A stretch of 64,000 bases of DNA from Cytophagales bacterium (lineage in GTDB: Bacteria > Bacteroidota > Bacteroidia > Cytophagales > 172606-1), in NCBI GenBank assembly GCA_030446715.1, contig JAUJMU010000001.1:845297-909296 (forward strand), given 5' to 3'. Positions within the stretch are counted from its first letter, which is position 1. Every line of letters begins with the position of its first letter. A program made the position numbers and the translations under genes. The notes under the pieces are model-generated. The model was given only the letters and a program-made list of their open reading frames with translations, was not told the origin of the DNA and did no database searches. Of the stretch, positions 17,370-26,748 are shown piece by piece.

Positions 17370-20320
17370 AGTGGTGCCACCCGTATGCAGGACCAGTTTC
17401 TCTACATCTCGGGCGTAAAGGAAATCCAGAGTAAAAGTGTGCAGGGCCTGACTATTGTAAAGCTGGCCTTTTACGAAGGCACCAACATGGCGCAGGCCGC
17501 GGCCGAAGTAGCCGTGCAGGTAAACCGCGCCATGAAATTTTTTCCACCCGGTGCCCTGCCCCCGCAGGTAGTGCGTTACGATGCCTCTTCAGTGCCCATC
17601 GGCGACCTGGTGCTCAGCAGCAAGACCCGCTCCCTGCGCGAAATTCACGAACTGGCCTCCACGCGCATCCGGCCAATGTTTTCGACCGTCCGTGGTCTTT
17701 CCGCGCCGCCGCCCATCGGTACCAACTCCCGTACGGTGGTAGTCAACCTCGACCCGAACAAAATCCGCAGCTTTAATATCTCCCCCGATGAAGTGGTAGA
17801 GGCATTGGCCCGGAATAATGCCATGACGCCCTCCGGCAACATCCGGATACAGAACACCATGTACATCACCACGCTGAACTCACTGGAGAAGCAGGTGGAA
17901 GATTTCAGCAACATTCCGGTGATCAGCAACGGACGGCAGGCGGTTTTCCTGCGCGATGTGGCCACCGTGCAGGATGCCTCCGACGTTACGACCGGCTACG
18001 CCCTGGTGAACGGCAGCCGGTCTACTTACATTCCGGTGGTGAAAACGGCCGATGCCTCCACCTGGTCGGTGGTGACCAGCCTGAAGGCGAAGCTGCCGCA
18101 GATGCGCGAACTGCTGCCCGAAGACGTGGACGTGTCGTACGAGTTTGACCAGTCGGTATTCGTGATCAACGCCGTGGAAAGCCTCGTGGTGGAGGGCGGC
18201 CTGGGTGCCATTCTGACCGGTCTGATGGTGCTCCTCTTCCTGCGCGACTGGCGGAGTTCGCTGATTGTGATTATTACCATTCCGGTATCGGTGATTTCGG
18301 CGGTACTGCTCCTCAACCTTGCCGGCCAGACCATCAACATCATGACCCTGAGCGGCCTTGCCCTGTCGATTGGTATTCTGGTGGATCAGGCCACGGTGAC
18401 CATCGAAAACGTGCACCAGTACCTTGAAATGGGCAAGCCAAAGAAGCAGGCCATTTATGAAGCCTGCAAAGAAATAAGCCTGCCGCTGCTGCTCATCCTG
18501 CTCTGTATTCTGGCCGTGTTTGCGCCTTCCTTCGTGATGTCGGGCGTACCGCGGGCCATGTTCCTGCCGCTGTCCCTGTCCATCGGCTTTGCCATGACCA
18601 TCTCGTATTTTCTGGCGCAGAGTCTGGTGCCGGTGCTGTGCAACTGGCTGCTTAAAGAGGGGAAATTCGCCCATGCCCACCACGCCGCGGTGGGTAAGCC
18701 CTCCCGCTTTGACCGGGTCAAGCATGGTTTTACGCGGCAGATTGCTGCCATGCAGCACCGTAAGGGGCTGATTCTGGCGCTTATTTCGTGGGGGTATTTT
18801 TGCTGACCGGAATCTGCTTCGTGCTGACCGGCAAAGATTTACTGCCCCAGGTGAATACCGGCCAGATGGTGATCCGGATGAAAATGCCCGACGGCACCCG
18901 GTTGGAACGGACCGAGGAGAAGGTTTCGCAGCTGCTGGCTCTGGTGGACGACGTTACGGACGGCAACGTTTCCATGACCTCGGCTTACGTGGGCGTGGTG
19001 CCCACCAACTACGCCACCACCAACCTGTACGTGAGCACCAGCGGCTCCAACGACGCCGTGATCAAAGTGGCCCTGGACCACCAGTACAAGGTAAACATGG
19101 AAATGCTGAAAGAGCGGATCAGAGGGGCGGCCCGGGAGAATATGCCCGAAATCACCCTGTCCTTTGAGCCGGCCGACCTTACCGGGAAGCTGATGAGCCA
19201 GGGTGCCACCACGCCCATTGAGGTGCAGGTGGCCGGCCGCAACATGCAGCAGATCGAAGGGTACGCCCGGGAACTGGTAGCGGGTATGGAGGCGGTGCCT
19301 TTCCTGCGCGACGTGCGGATTTTGCAGCCGCTGAAAGCTCCCGTGATCAATATTCAGCTGGACCGGCAGAAACTGGCCGCCATGGGACTGGATATGCGCG
19401 AAACGGCGCGGTCCATCACGGCCTCGACTTCATCCAGCCGGTACACCGAGAAAAACCAGTGGCTCGACGAAAGCAACGCCTACACCTACCAGGTACAGGT
19501 GCAGATTCCCGAATACGCCATGCGCGACCTGACGCAACTGCGCGAAGTACCGCTGGTGGCCGGGCAGACCCGGCCGGTGCTGGGCGACGTAGCTTCCTTT
19601 TCGGTAGATACCCTGCCCGGTGAGTACACCCGCCTGGGGCCGCGCCGGTACGTAACGGTAAGCGCCAACGTCCACCAGAAAGACCTGGGCACGGCCACGC
19701 GGGCCGTGGAAAATGCAGTGGCTTCACTCGGTGAGCCACCCCGCGGGCTGGTGGCCGAAGTAAAGGGCATGTCGTCACTGCTCACCGAAACGCTGGACAG
19801 CCTGGAGTTTGGCCTGGGCGTAGCCATTGTGGTGATCTTCCTGCTGCTGGCGGCCAATTACCAGTCCTTTAAACTGTCGTTTGCGGTGCTCTCCACGGTG
19901 CCGGCGGTTATTCTGGGCTCGCTGGCCATGCTGCTGGCCACGGGTTCCACGCTGAACCTGCAGTCGTACATGGGCATTATCATGTCTACGGGTATTTCGG
20001 TGGCCAACGCCATCCTGATCGTGACTAACGCCGAAAAGCTGCGCTGGGACTACCGCGACCCGCTGAAGGCCGCCGTAGACAGTGCGGCTACCCGTTTCCG
20101 GCCGGTGCTGATGACCAGCTTTGCCATGATTGCCGGGATGGTGCCGATGGCGATGGGCATGGGCGAAGCCGGGGAGCAGGTGGCACCGCTGGGCCGCGCC
20201 GTGATCGGCGGACTGATTGCCTCTACGCTGGCGGCGCTGTACATCGTGCCGCAGGTATACGCCTGGGTGCAGGAAAAGACGCCCTTCCGCCAGCCGTCGC
20301 TGATGCCGGAAGCAGCGTAG
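17370..20320 (+). pseudogene. RND efflux pump, N-terminus missing and one frameshift
   Basis: An HAE1-like RND permease that starts without its first membrane helix: the match begins at GATRMQDQFLYISGVKEIQS, roughly residue 55 of a usual pump. Porter domains and helices follow (LGAILTGLMVLLFLRDWRSS). The helix-4 relay reads LVDQATVTIENV, so the second Asp of the usual DD pair is Gln, as in one RND subgroup. A missing base near 18786 splits the protein; joined it reads LILALYFVGVFLLTGICFVL. The second half runs to TLAALYIVPQVYAWVQEKTP. As read, no functional pump can be made. Confidence 0.88.
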
Positions 20321-20385
20321 TGGAGGTGAAGTGGCTGCGTAAATTTTAAATTTTGAGTGATCCAGTGACTCAACATTAAATATTC

Positions 20386-20461
20386 GTCATTCCTGCGGGG
20401 AATCTTTTTGAAATTAAGTGAAGCCGGACCTATACCAACAAGATTCCCCGCCGGGAATGAC
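20386..20461. repeat. Intergenic inverted repeat, MITE- or REP-like
   Basis: Left arm 20386-20406 (GTCATTCCTGCGGGGAATCT and one T) and right arm 20440-20461 are reverse complements apart from a one-base gap and one mismatch, around a 33-base centre. The GTCATTCC...GGGGAATCTT ends look like a dispersed palindromic element rather than a terminator, since no T run follows either side directly. Confidence 0.75.
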
Positions 20462-20600
20462 AGTACAATAAGAGGCAGCTTAAATACATAGAAACTCAGT
20501 TTACAGTGTACTTATGAACAGGAGAGATCCTGTCTGATTACTCAATATTCACGGGTCACTACTATGGCCAATTTAATTTTAAGAAGTCCGGCAGAGAGAA

Positions 20601-20622
20601 GTTCCAGCGTGGACGCTGGAAC
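20601..20622. repeat. Short palindrome with core AGCGTGGACGCT, copy 1
   Basis: Arms GTTCCAGCGT and ACGCTGGAAC pair perfectly over 10 bp around GG. The 12-base core AGCGTGGACGCT is shared with two copies at 30899-31007, but the outer arms differ and are complementary within each copy. Confidence 0.85.
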
Positions 20623-20681
20623 CAGTGCAGGAGCAACGAACAACGGATAGCCAATAACCAACAACTACTTAATCCTAGCCC

Positions 20682-21161
20682 ATGCTGGTGCTGCAGGAAC
20701 AGTCACGGCTCCGGCTGGTAGTCGACGTACCCGAAACGTACAGCATGAAAGTAGGAGAGGGCAATAGGATAAAATATTCTGTCAATGCCCTTCCGGGTCA
20801 GGTGTTTGAAGGGAAAATCAGCCGCCTTTCGGGCCGCATGAATCCGCGGTTCTGCTCCGAAACGGTGGAGATTGACGTTGACAATTCAGAGGGGCAGTTC
20901 AAGCCCGGCATGTTTGCGGAAATCATTCTGTCGGCCGAAGGTACACCCGGCGCTTTGGTGGTGCCTTCCTCGGCCATTGTGACCTCTACCGAAGGTCAGT
21001 ACATTATCAAGGTTGACGGCAACAAGACCCGGTTTGTGGAGATAAAGCAGGGCAACCGCGCCGATGGCATGATCGAAGTTTTCGGTGACGTGCAGCCCAA
21101 TGACCGCGTCATCATCAACGCCAGCCAGGAGATCAGGGAAGGCACAGAGGTGAGTACGTAG
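20682..21161 (+). pseudogene. RND membrane-fusion protein, N-terminal half missing
   Basis: 159 residues starting at LVLQEQSRLRLVVDVPETYS, which corresponds to the middle beta-barrel domain of HlyD/AcrA-type adaptors. It continues with NPRFCSETVEIDVDNSEGQF, KPGMFAEIILSAEGTPGALV (conserved PGM motif) and the C-terminal membrane-proximal domain GVEPNDRV-like QPNDRVIINASQEIREGTEV. About 180 residues (signal, lipoyl and hairpin) are absent. The ATG at 20682 follows a normal-looking heptad leader, so the lost piece lies immediately after the original start region. It belongs with the TolC and RND fragments upstream. Confidence 0.85.
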
Positions 21162-21274
21162 GGGAGGAGTGAGGAGGGGAATCCGCCACCTGGATATAAT
21201 CAGGAGGTATGGAGGTGGTATTGCGGGAACAGAACCAGACAAAGGATAAAGATAAATATTAAATAACCACCCGC

Positions 21275-21826
21275 TTAGCTCCCCGTTTCCGCTCCTTTCA
21301 TCTTGATCAGGCAGAAAACCGAGTAGTTGATCATGTCGCGGTAATTGGCGTCGATGCCTTCGGAGATCAGCGTTTTGCCGCGGTTGTCTTCGATCTGCTT
21401 CACGCGGAGTAGTTTCATCAGAATAATATCCGTGATGGAAGAAATCCGCATTTCGCGCCACGCCTCACCATAGTCATGGTTTTTGTTCATGAGCAGGGCA
21501 AGGGTCTGCTCCGCTTGCGTGTCGTAGAGCGGTTCCAGTTCCTCGTATGGGATTTCCAGCGAGGGATTCTCCTTCAGGTCCAGCTGCATCAGCGCCATCA
21601 GGCAGTAATTGATGATGCCGGCAAACTCCGAGGTAATATCGTCGCCGACCTTCTGCGTGCCTTTCTCCTGAATCGACCGGATTCGCTGGGCCTTGATATA
21701 GATCTGATCGGTGATGGACGGCAGCCGCAGAATGCGCCATGCCGTGCCGTAGTCGCGGGTTTTTTTCTCAAAAATTTCTTTGCACCGGCGGATCACTTCG
21801 CGGTATTCAGCAGCGGTCTGAGACAT
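21275..21826 (-). CDS. DUF1599 protein with internal duplication
   Basis: A 183-residue soluble protein of unknown function. It consists of two homologous halves, residues 15-82 and 106-176. Each has a DYGxAWR motif (DYGTAWRILRLPSITDQI and DYGEAWREMRISSITDII), a helix with R(I/V)(R/K)xI(Q/E)(D/E) and a final INY motif (IINYCLMALMQ and MINYSVFCLIK). This double arrangement is typical of DUF1599. The all-helical, acidic and Asn-rich pattern resembles small MazG-like or helical nucleotide-binding folds, but that is only a guess. It is divergent from folP. The leader on its strand is a CACTACT heptad array. Confidence 0.85.
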   Translation of the reverse strand: MSQTAAEYREVIRRCKEIFEKKTRDYGTAWRILRLPSITDQIYIKAQRIRSIQEKGTQKVGDDITSEFAGIINYCLMALMQLDLKENPSLEIPYEELEPLYDTQAEQTLALLMNKNHDYGEAWREMRISSITDIILMKLLRVKQIEDNRGKTLISEGIDANYRDMINYSVFCLIKMKGAETGS

Positions 21827-21832
21827 GAAAGG

Positions 21833-21857
21833 AAAGTAGTGAGTAGTGAGTAGTGAG
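21833..21857 (-). repeat. Heptad array ahead of the DUF1599 gene
   Basis: Plus strand: AGTAGTG three times then AG. On the gene's strand this is a G-free CACTACT leader, 6 bases from the ATG. Confidence 0.9.
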
Positions 21858-21940
21858 AACTGAGCAACATCTGCCCGCTCATTCCGTTTGCCAAAGCTAA
21901 TTGTTTTTAAGAATTTGAAGGTCCGCTTTCCCCGCCAGCC

Positions 21941-22804
21941 ATGATGAATCCTGCCTCTGAAATTCTTTTTACGCCCCGCACCCTTAACCTGAAGGGGCAG
22001 CTGATTGACTTACGAACCCCGGCCGTAATGGGTATTCTGAACATTACCCCGGATTCCTTCTACGGCGGCAGCCGGGTAGAAGGTACCGATGCAGTCGTGC
22101 AAAAGGCCGGAGAGATGCTGGCACAGGGGGCCACTTTTCTGGACGTGGGCGGCTACTCGTCGCGGCCGGGAGCGGCGCACATTTCCGCGGAAGATGAAAG
22201 GGCACGGGTAGTTCCGGCGATTGAAGCGGTGCAGAAAGCTTTTCCGGAGGCGCTGATTTCGGTAGATACATTCCGGGCGGAAGTGGCCCGGGCAGCCGTG
22301 GAGGCCGGCGCCTGCATGGTAAACGACATTTCCGGTGGTGCGCTGGACGAGGCCATGTTCGGGACGATAGCTTCTTTGCAAATACCTTACGTGCTCATGC
22401 ACATGCGCGGAACTCCCCAAACAATGACTTCCCTCACGCAGTACGGGAATCTTCTGCCCGAAATGTTCGCTTACTTCCAGCAAAAAATTTTCCGGTTGCG
22501 GCAACTGGGCGTGAAAGACATCATCCTGGACCCCGGGTTCGGGTTCGCCAAAACCCCCGACCAGAACTACCAGCTGCTCCGGAACTGGAATTATTTCAAT
22601 CCACTGGGCCTGCCGGTGCTGGCGGGCCTTTCGCGCAAGTCGATGATCTATAAAAAGCTGCAGATTTCCGTGGAGGATGCCCTCAATGGCACAACTGTAC
22701 TCAACACAATTGCGTTGATGAAAGGAGCCGCCATCCTTCGGGTGCACGATGTGAAGGAAGCCACTGAAGCCGTAAAATTGTTTGTCCTGTACCGGGGATT
22801 CTGA
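21941..22804 (+). CDS. folP: Dihydropteroate synthase
   Basis: Condenses para-aminobenzoate with hydroxymethyl-dihydropterin diphosphate in folate synthesis; the target of sulfonamides. The 287-residue product has the pterin site motifs VMGILNITPDSFYGGSR and FLDVGGYSSRPGA, then ISVDTFRAEVARAA, NDISGG, LMHMRGTP, DPGFGFAKT and LAGLSRKSMI, all in the standard order. An ATG-ATG start at 21941 is used. cdaA follows on the same strand after 170 bases; folP next to cdaA is a common Bacteroidota arrangement. Confidence 0.96.
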   Translation: MMNPASEILFTPRTLNLKGQLIDLRTPAVMGILNITPDSFYGGSRVEGTDAVVQKAGEMLAQGATFLDVGGYSSRPGAAHISAEDERARVVPAIEAVQKAFPEALISVDTFRAEVARAAVEAGACMVNDISGGALDEAMFGTIASLQIPYVLMHMRGTPQTMTSLTQYGNLLPEMFAYFQQKIFRLRQLGVKDIILDPGFGFAKTPDQNYQLLRNWNYFNPLGLPVLAGLSRKSMIYKKLQISVEDALNGTTVLNTIALMKGAAILRVHDVKEATEAVKLFVLYRGF

Positions 22805-22974
22805 AGCAGTACCGGTTTTTGTCCGCTTATCCTTTTTCGCTTTGAGGTAAACCCGGGGGGTAAGAATTTGACGCAGATAAGAGAAAAATAACGTTTTTCC
22901 CGTCTGAGGATGGGTCTGTTGTTCCCTTTTCTTGCGTAATTTTACCAGTATCACTGCAGGAGAGGTCAGCGACT

Positions 22975-23832
22975 ATGCCATTATTGTTTTCAATCGGCTT
23001 TCTGGAGATTACCTGGGTAGACATCATTGATGTGGGCCTGGTAAGCTACCTCTTGTATCAGCTGTACAAGCTGATGAAGGGCAGCGTAGCCGTGAAAATC
23101 TTCCTGGGGTTTCTGTCCATCTACATGTCGTATCTGTTGGTGAAGGCGGCCAACATGAAGCTGCTGACCGAAATACTGGGTCAGTTCATGGGCGTCGGCG
23201 TAATTGCCCTGCTCATTCTTTTTCAGCAGGAAATCCGCAAATTCCTCCTGCTGATCGGCAAAACCACGGCTTTCAACAACGACACCTTTTTCCGCTCATT
23301 TCCGTGGCGCCGCGAACAAAGCGACAAGCAGCTGAACGTATCGCCGGTAGTGGAAGCGGCCAAAACCATGTCAGGAGCCAGTACCGGTGCCTTGATCGTG
23401 TTCGGCCGCGAATCAGAACTGCGCTTCTTTGCCGACTCCGGCGACGAGATAGACGCCGTGGTTTCCAAGCGTCTGCTCATTTCCATTTTCAATAAGTACA
23501 GCCCCCTGCACGACGGTGCCGTAATCATCTGTAAGAACCGCGTCAAGGCAGCCCGCTGCATTCTGCCGGTATCTGAGAAGGAAGACATCCCGGCGGCTTT
23601 CGGCCTGCGTCACCGGGCCGCTCTGGGGCTCACCGAAGCCGTGGAAGGGGCCGTGGTACTGGTGGTTTCCGAAGAAACCGGCCAGATTTCGCTGGTGCGC
23701 AACGGCGAACTGATGCACAACCTCTCCGTGCAGGAACTCCGCACCAAACTCAACTACTACCTCGCCGGTCAGGAAGAAAGACTGGAGGAAAAAATGCCCG
23801 TCGAAGCCCGCCTCGAAGGGGTGAAGGGGTAA
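22975..23832 (+). CDS. cdaA: Diadenylate cyclase CdaA
   Basis: Makes the second messenger c-di-AMP from two ATP at the membrane. The 285-residue protein begins with three membrane helices (residues about 8-100, for example IKLMKG-flanked FLGFLSIYMSYLLVKAA and GVGVIALLILFQQEIRKF). The DAC domain follows, with ALIVFGRESELRF, the catalytic SPLHDGAVIICKNRV (DGA motif) and the ATP-binding LRHRAALGLTEA (RHR motif), then VVLVVSEETGQISL. All catalytic residues are present. It is probably cotranscribed with folP. Immediately downstream begins a heptad dyad shared with the convergent kbl. Confidence 0.95.
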   Translation: MPLLFSIGFLEITWVDIIDVGLVSYLLYQLYKLMKGSVAVKIFLGFLSIYMSYLLVKAANMKLLTEILGQFMGVGVIALLILFQQEIRKFLLLIGKTTAFNNDTFFRSFPWRREQSDKQLNVSPVVEAAKTMSGASTGALIVFGRESELRFFADSGDEIDAVVSKRLLISIFNKYSPLHDGAVIICKNRVKAARCILPVSEKEDIPAAFGLRHRAALGLTEAVEGAVVLVVSEETGQISLVRNGELMHNLSVQELRTKLNYYLAGQEERLEEKMPVEARLEGVKG

Positions 23833-23838
23833 GGAAAA

Positions 23839-23966
23839 GTGGTTAGTGGTAAGTTGCCATTGGCAAGGGGTTTAGCGTGCGTAAACACTGGCGTCAGTCA
23901 CCTGCTTACTGCCACTGTCAACTTCAGGTTCAGTACTTACAACTTACCGCTGGCAACTTACCACTA
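23839..23966. repeat. Heptad dyad between convergent cdaA and kbl
   Basis: Next to the cdaA stop: GTGGTTA, GTGGTAA, GTTGCCA, TTGGCAA. Next to the kbl stop, and overlapping it, the minus strand reads TAGTGGTAAGTTGCCAGCGG. The two outer parts (23839-23868 and 23935-23966) are therefore inverted copies of each other. Confidence 0.85.
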
Positions 23967-25154
23967 TTTAATCACCCCCAACTCCTTACCCACCTCTGTA
24001 AACGCGGCAATGGCTTTGTCGAGGTGCTCCCGGGTATGGGCGGCGGAGAGCTGTACCCGGATGCGGGCCTGACCCTTGGCTACCACCGGGTAGTAGAACC
24101 CGATCACGTAAATGCCTTTGGCCAGCAGTTTTTCGGCGAACTGCTGCGAAAGCGGTGCCTCGTAGAGCATGATGGGCACAATCGGATGCTCGCCCGGCTT
24201 GATGTCAAAGCCGGCCGCGGTCATCTTCTCGCGGAAATACTTTGTATTCCACTCCAGCCGGTCCCGCAGTTCGGTGGTTTGGGTGAGCATGTCCAGCACC
24301 GCAATGGAAGCCCCCACGATGGATGGTGCCAGTGCATTGGAAAACAGGTACGGCCTTGACCGTTGCCGCAGCAGTTCGATGATCTCCTTGCGGCCCGACG
24401 TAAAGCCGCCCATGGCCCCGCCCAGCGCCTTGCCCAGCGTTCCCGTAATGATGTCTACCCGGTCCATCACATTGCGGTATTCGTGTACACCGCGGCCCGT
24501 TTTGCCCATGAAGCCGGAGGAGTGGCATTCATCACTCATCACCAGGGCGTTGTATTTGTCGGCAAGGTCGCAGATCAGGTCCAGCCGGGCAATGGTGCCG
24601 TCCATGGAGAATACACCATCCGTAACGATGATGCGGTGGCGGCAGCCCTGGGAAGCTTTCAGTTTCTCCTCCAGACCGGCCATGTCGTTGTGTTTGTAGC
24701 GGTGCCGCTGCGCCTTGCAGAGCCGGATGCCGTCAATGATCGACGCGTGGTTGAGTTCGTCGGAAATGATGGCATCCTGGTCGTTGAACAGCGGCTCAAA
24801 CACGCCTCCATTGGCGTCGAAGGCGGCCGCGTACAGGATGGTGTCTTCGGTGCCCAGAAAATCGGCAAGCTTCTTTTCCAGCTCCTTGTGAATGTCCTGC
24901 GTGCCGCAGATAAACCGCACCGACGACATGCCGTAGCCGTGCGTATCAATGGCTTCCTTGGCGGCTTCCACCACGCGGGGGTGCGACGAGAGGCCGAGAT
25001 AGTTGTTGGCGCAGAAGTTGAGCACCTCCGGGGTTTCGGTGGTGCCGATTGCGGCATCCTGCGGGGTTGTAATTACGCGTTCTCTTTTAAATAGTCCTGC
25101 CTCTTTTATGTCGCTTAGTTCCTTTTCCAAAACGGGCTTTAAAGTAGTGTACAT
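23964..25154 (-). CDS. kbl: 2-amino-3-ketobutyrate coenzyme A ligase (glycine C-acetyltransferase)
   Basis: A PLP enzyme that cleaves 2-amino-3-ketobutyrate with CoA to glycine and acetyl-CoA, the second step of threonine breakdown. The 396-residue product has [87 protein letters not shown] and the PLP-lysine motif [17 protein letters not shown]. The ATG at 25154 ([20 protein letters not shown]) was preferred to a TTG one codon upstream. The enzyme for step one, threonine dehydrogenase, is divergently encoded 0.5 kb away. Its leader on the minus strand is G-poor and heptad-like. Confidence 0.96.
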   Translation of the reverse strand: MYTTLKPVLEKELSDIKEAGLFKRERVITTPQDAAIGTTETPEVLNFCANNYLGLSSHPRVVEAAKEAIDTHGYGMSSVRFICGTQDIHKELEKKLADFLGTEDTILYAAAFDANGGVFEPLFNDQDAIISDELNHASIIDGIRLCKAQRHRYKHNDMAGLEEKLKASQGCRHRIIVTDGVFSMDGTIARLDLICDLADKYNALVMSDECHSSGFMGKTGRGVHEYRNVMDRVDIITGTLGKALGGAMGGFTSGRKEIIELLRQRSRPYLFSNALAPSIVGASIAVLDMLTQTTELRDRLEWNTKYFREKMTAAGFDIKPGEHPIVPIMLYEAPLSQQFAEKLLAKGIYVIGFYYPVVAKGQARIRVQLSAAHTREHLDKAIAAFTEVGKELGVIK

Positions 25155-25229
25155 CAATGATAGGGTTATATGGTTAAATGGTCTGAAAGCCGCCTTCTGC
25201 GGATCAGTAGCGGGTCATGTGACCAACGG

Positions 25230-25541
25230 TCAGGGGTTTTCCGGCGGTGGTTTTTTGATTACGGCAGCGGGTCTTTTGATCAACGGACGGGCAGTGGGTT
25301 TTGGTTCAGCGGGAGAGGCCGCATCTGTGGCCGCGACTGATTTTTCCGGAACCGGTTGCGCCACTGCCTTCAGCAGGTACCGCCGGCGCAGGTCGTTGAG
25401 CAGGAATTTCTTCTGGGCTGTAAAACTTTCCGGGTGCATATGCCCGAAAATTTCTTCAAAATCACGCCACCGCAGCGGCTCACCCTGCCGGAAGAGTGCC
25501 GCATCGATTTTTTTGCCCTTCAGATATTCTTCAAATGTCAT
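25230..25541 (-). CDS. Small hypothetical protein, Pro/Ala-rich tail
   Basis: A 103-residue protein starting MTFEEYLKGKKIDAALFRQG. The first 60 residues look folded and helical (EPLRWRDFEEIFGHMHPESF, KFLLNDLRRRYLL). The rest is a Pro/Ala/Lys-rich tail (KPTARPLIKRPAAVIKKPPP). Small proteins with an MTFE(E/D)-type opening and an LRR(R/K) end to the core occur in other Bacteroidota, but no function is known to me. It lies between kbl and tdh, on the kbl strand, about 75 bases upstream of the kbl start region, so it may be the first gene of a kbl transcript. Confidence 0.65.
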   Translation of the reverse strand: MTFEEYLKGKKIDAALFRQGEPLRWRDFEEIFGHMHPESFTAQKKFLLNDLRRRYLLKAVAQPVPEKSVAATDAASPAEPKPTARPLIKRPAAVIKKPPPENP

Positions 25542-25655
25542 CACCAGCTGCAATACTTTTCACTGATAAGCGTACAAAGATAAGGAGATGTTTACGAACC
25601 GGTCCTTTTTCAGAGGCGGGAGGTAATTCGTACCTTCGTGTGCAATTTTATATTT

Positions 25656-26627
25656 ATGGGAACAGGCACGGAAAAAATTTTAGTGATCGGGGCCAACGGG
25701 CAGCTGGGTACTGAACTGACGGAGGCACTTCGGCGTACGAATGGCAGCCATAACGTTGTGGCCTCAGATCTGCAGCTTCCAACCCACGCGGCGGGTGAAG
25801 AAGGCCCTTTTGAAGTATTGAATGTGCTGGACAGCGGGAAACTGGGTGAACTGCTGAGCCGGTATAAAATAACTCAGATATACCACCTGGCAGCTCTGCT
25901 TTCGGCTACCGGTGAAAAAAAGCCAAAGCTGGCCTGGGACCTGAATGTAAACGGTCTGCTGAATGTACTGGACGCCGCCCGGGAGGGAGGCGTCCGGAAG
26001 GTTTTCTGGCCGAGTACCATTGCGGTATTTGGACCCAACACGCCCCGGCAGCACACGCCGCAGCATACCATTATGGACCCTACTACCATCTACGGCATCA
26101 GCAAGCTGGCCGGCGAACGGTGGTGCGAGTACTATTTTACCAAATATGGCGTAGATGTACGGGGGTTGCGGTATCCCGGCCTGATCAGCTACAAGCAGCC
26201 GCCGGGAGGCGGCACCACCGATTACGCCGTGGACATTTATCAGCAGGCGGTGGAAACCGGTTCTTACCAGTGCTACCTGTCTGAGAATACGTACCTGCCC
26301 ATGATGTACATGCCCGATGCCGTGCAGGCTGCGCTTCAACTGATGGAGGCCGATGCGGGAAAAATCACGATCCGGTCATCGTACAACATCGGGGCCATCA
26401 GCTTTTCGCCGGAAGAAGTGGCCTCTGAAATCAAAAAGCACCTGCCTGAGTTCCGGATCGGGTACCAGCCCGACTTCCGCCAGCAGATTGCCGACTCATG
26501 GCCGCAGAGCATTGATGACTCCGTAGCCCGCCGCGACTGGGGCTGGCAGCCGCAGTACGATCTGCCGTCTATGACCAAAGATATTCTGACCAACCTGAAG
26601 CGGAAAAAGAATCCGGCGCTGGTATAA
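25656..26627 (+). CDS. L-threonine 3-dehydrogenase, SDR (epimerase-like) type
   Basis: NAD-dependent oxidation of threonine to 2-amino-3-ketobutyrate, the substrate of the neighbouring kbl product. The 323-residue protein belongs to the extended short-chain dehydrogenase group rather than the zinc-dependent Tdh. The NAD motif is ILVIGANGQLGTELTEAL, the catalytic residues are in FWPSTIAVFG and TTIYGISKLAGERW (YxxxK), and RGLRYPGLISYKQPPGGGTT is typical of this subfamily. The as-opened frame starts six codons earlier, but MGTGTEKILVIGA at 25656 fits best. A TAnnTTTG-like TACCTTCG lies at 25631-25638. A strong terminator follows. Confidence 0.92.
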   Translation: MGTGTEKILVIGANGQLGTELTEALRRTNGSHNVVASDLQLPTHAAGEEGPFEVLNVLDSGKLGELLSRYKITQIYHLAALLSATGEKKPKLAWDLNVNGLLNVLDAAREGGVRKVFWPSTIAVFGPNTPRQHTPQHTIMDPTTIYGISKLAGERWCEYYFTKYGVDVRGLRYPGLISYKQPPGGGTTDYAVDIYQQAVETGSYQCYLSENTYLPMMYMPDAVQAALQLMEADAGKITIRSSYNIGAISFSPEEVASEIKKHLPEFRIGYQPDFRQQIADSWPQSIDDSVARRDWGWQPQYDLPSMTKDILTNLKRKKNPALV

Positions 26628-26680
26628 CCGTGCCTGTTGTTCCTGAACTGACAGAACAAACAGATGACTAACGACAATAA

Positions 26681-26718
26681 CAAAAGAGCCGCCTCTGGAT
26701 CCAGAGGCGGCTCTTTTG
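26681..26718. terminator. Bidirectional terminator, tdh / PorT-like gene
   Basis: A perfect 38-base palindrome (19-bp arms, CAAAAGAGCCGCCTCTGGA and its complement) with A run on the left and T run on the right, placed between convergent genes. Confidence 0.93.
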
Positions 26719-26748
26719 ATTTAAAACCTGGCTGTTATCGATTCCCGA

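Larger units (their letters stand above)
20321..20681. other. Repeat-rich spacer between RND pump and membrane-fusion fragment
   Basis: No gene. It holds a 76-base inverted repeat (20386-20461), a palindrome with the core AGCGTGGACGCT (20601-20622) and a heptad leader (20654-20671) just before the next ATG. The repeats are annotated separately. Confidence 0.7.

Noticed and set aside
16531-20320. A natural TolC-RND fusion protein
   Set aside because: TolC and pump parts are in different frames, both lack essential pieces at the joint, and the pump begins inside its porter domain. A deletion joint explains it better.
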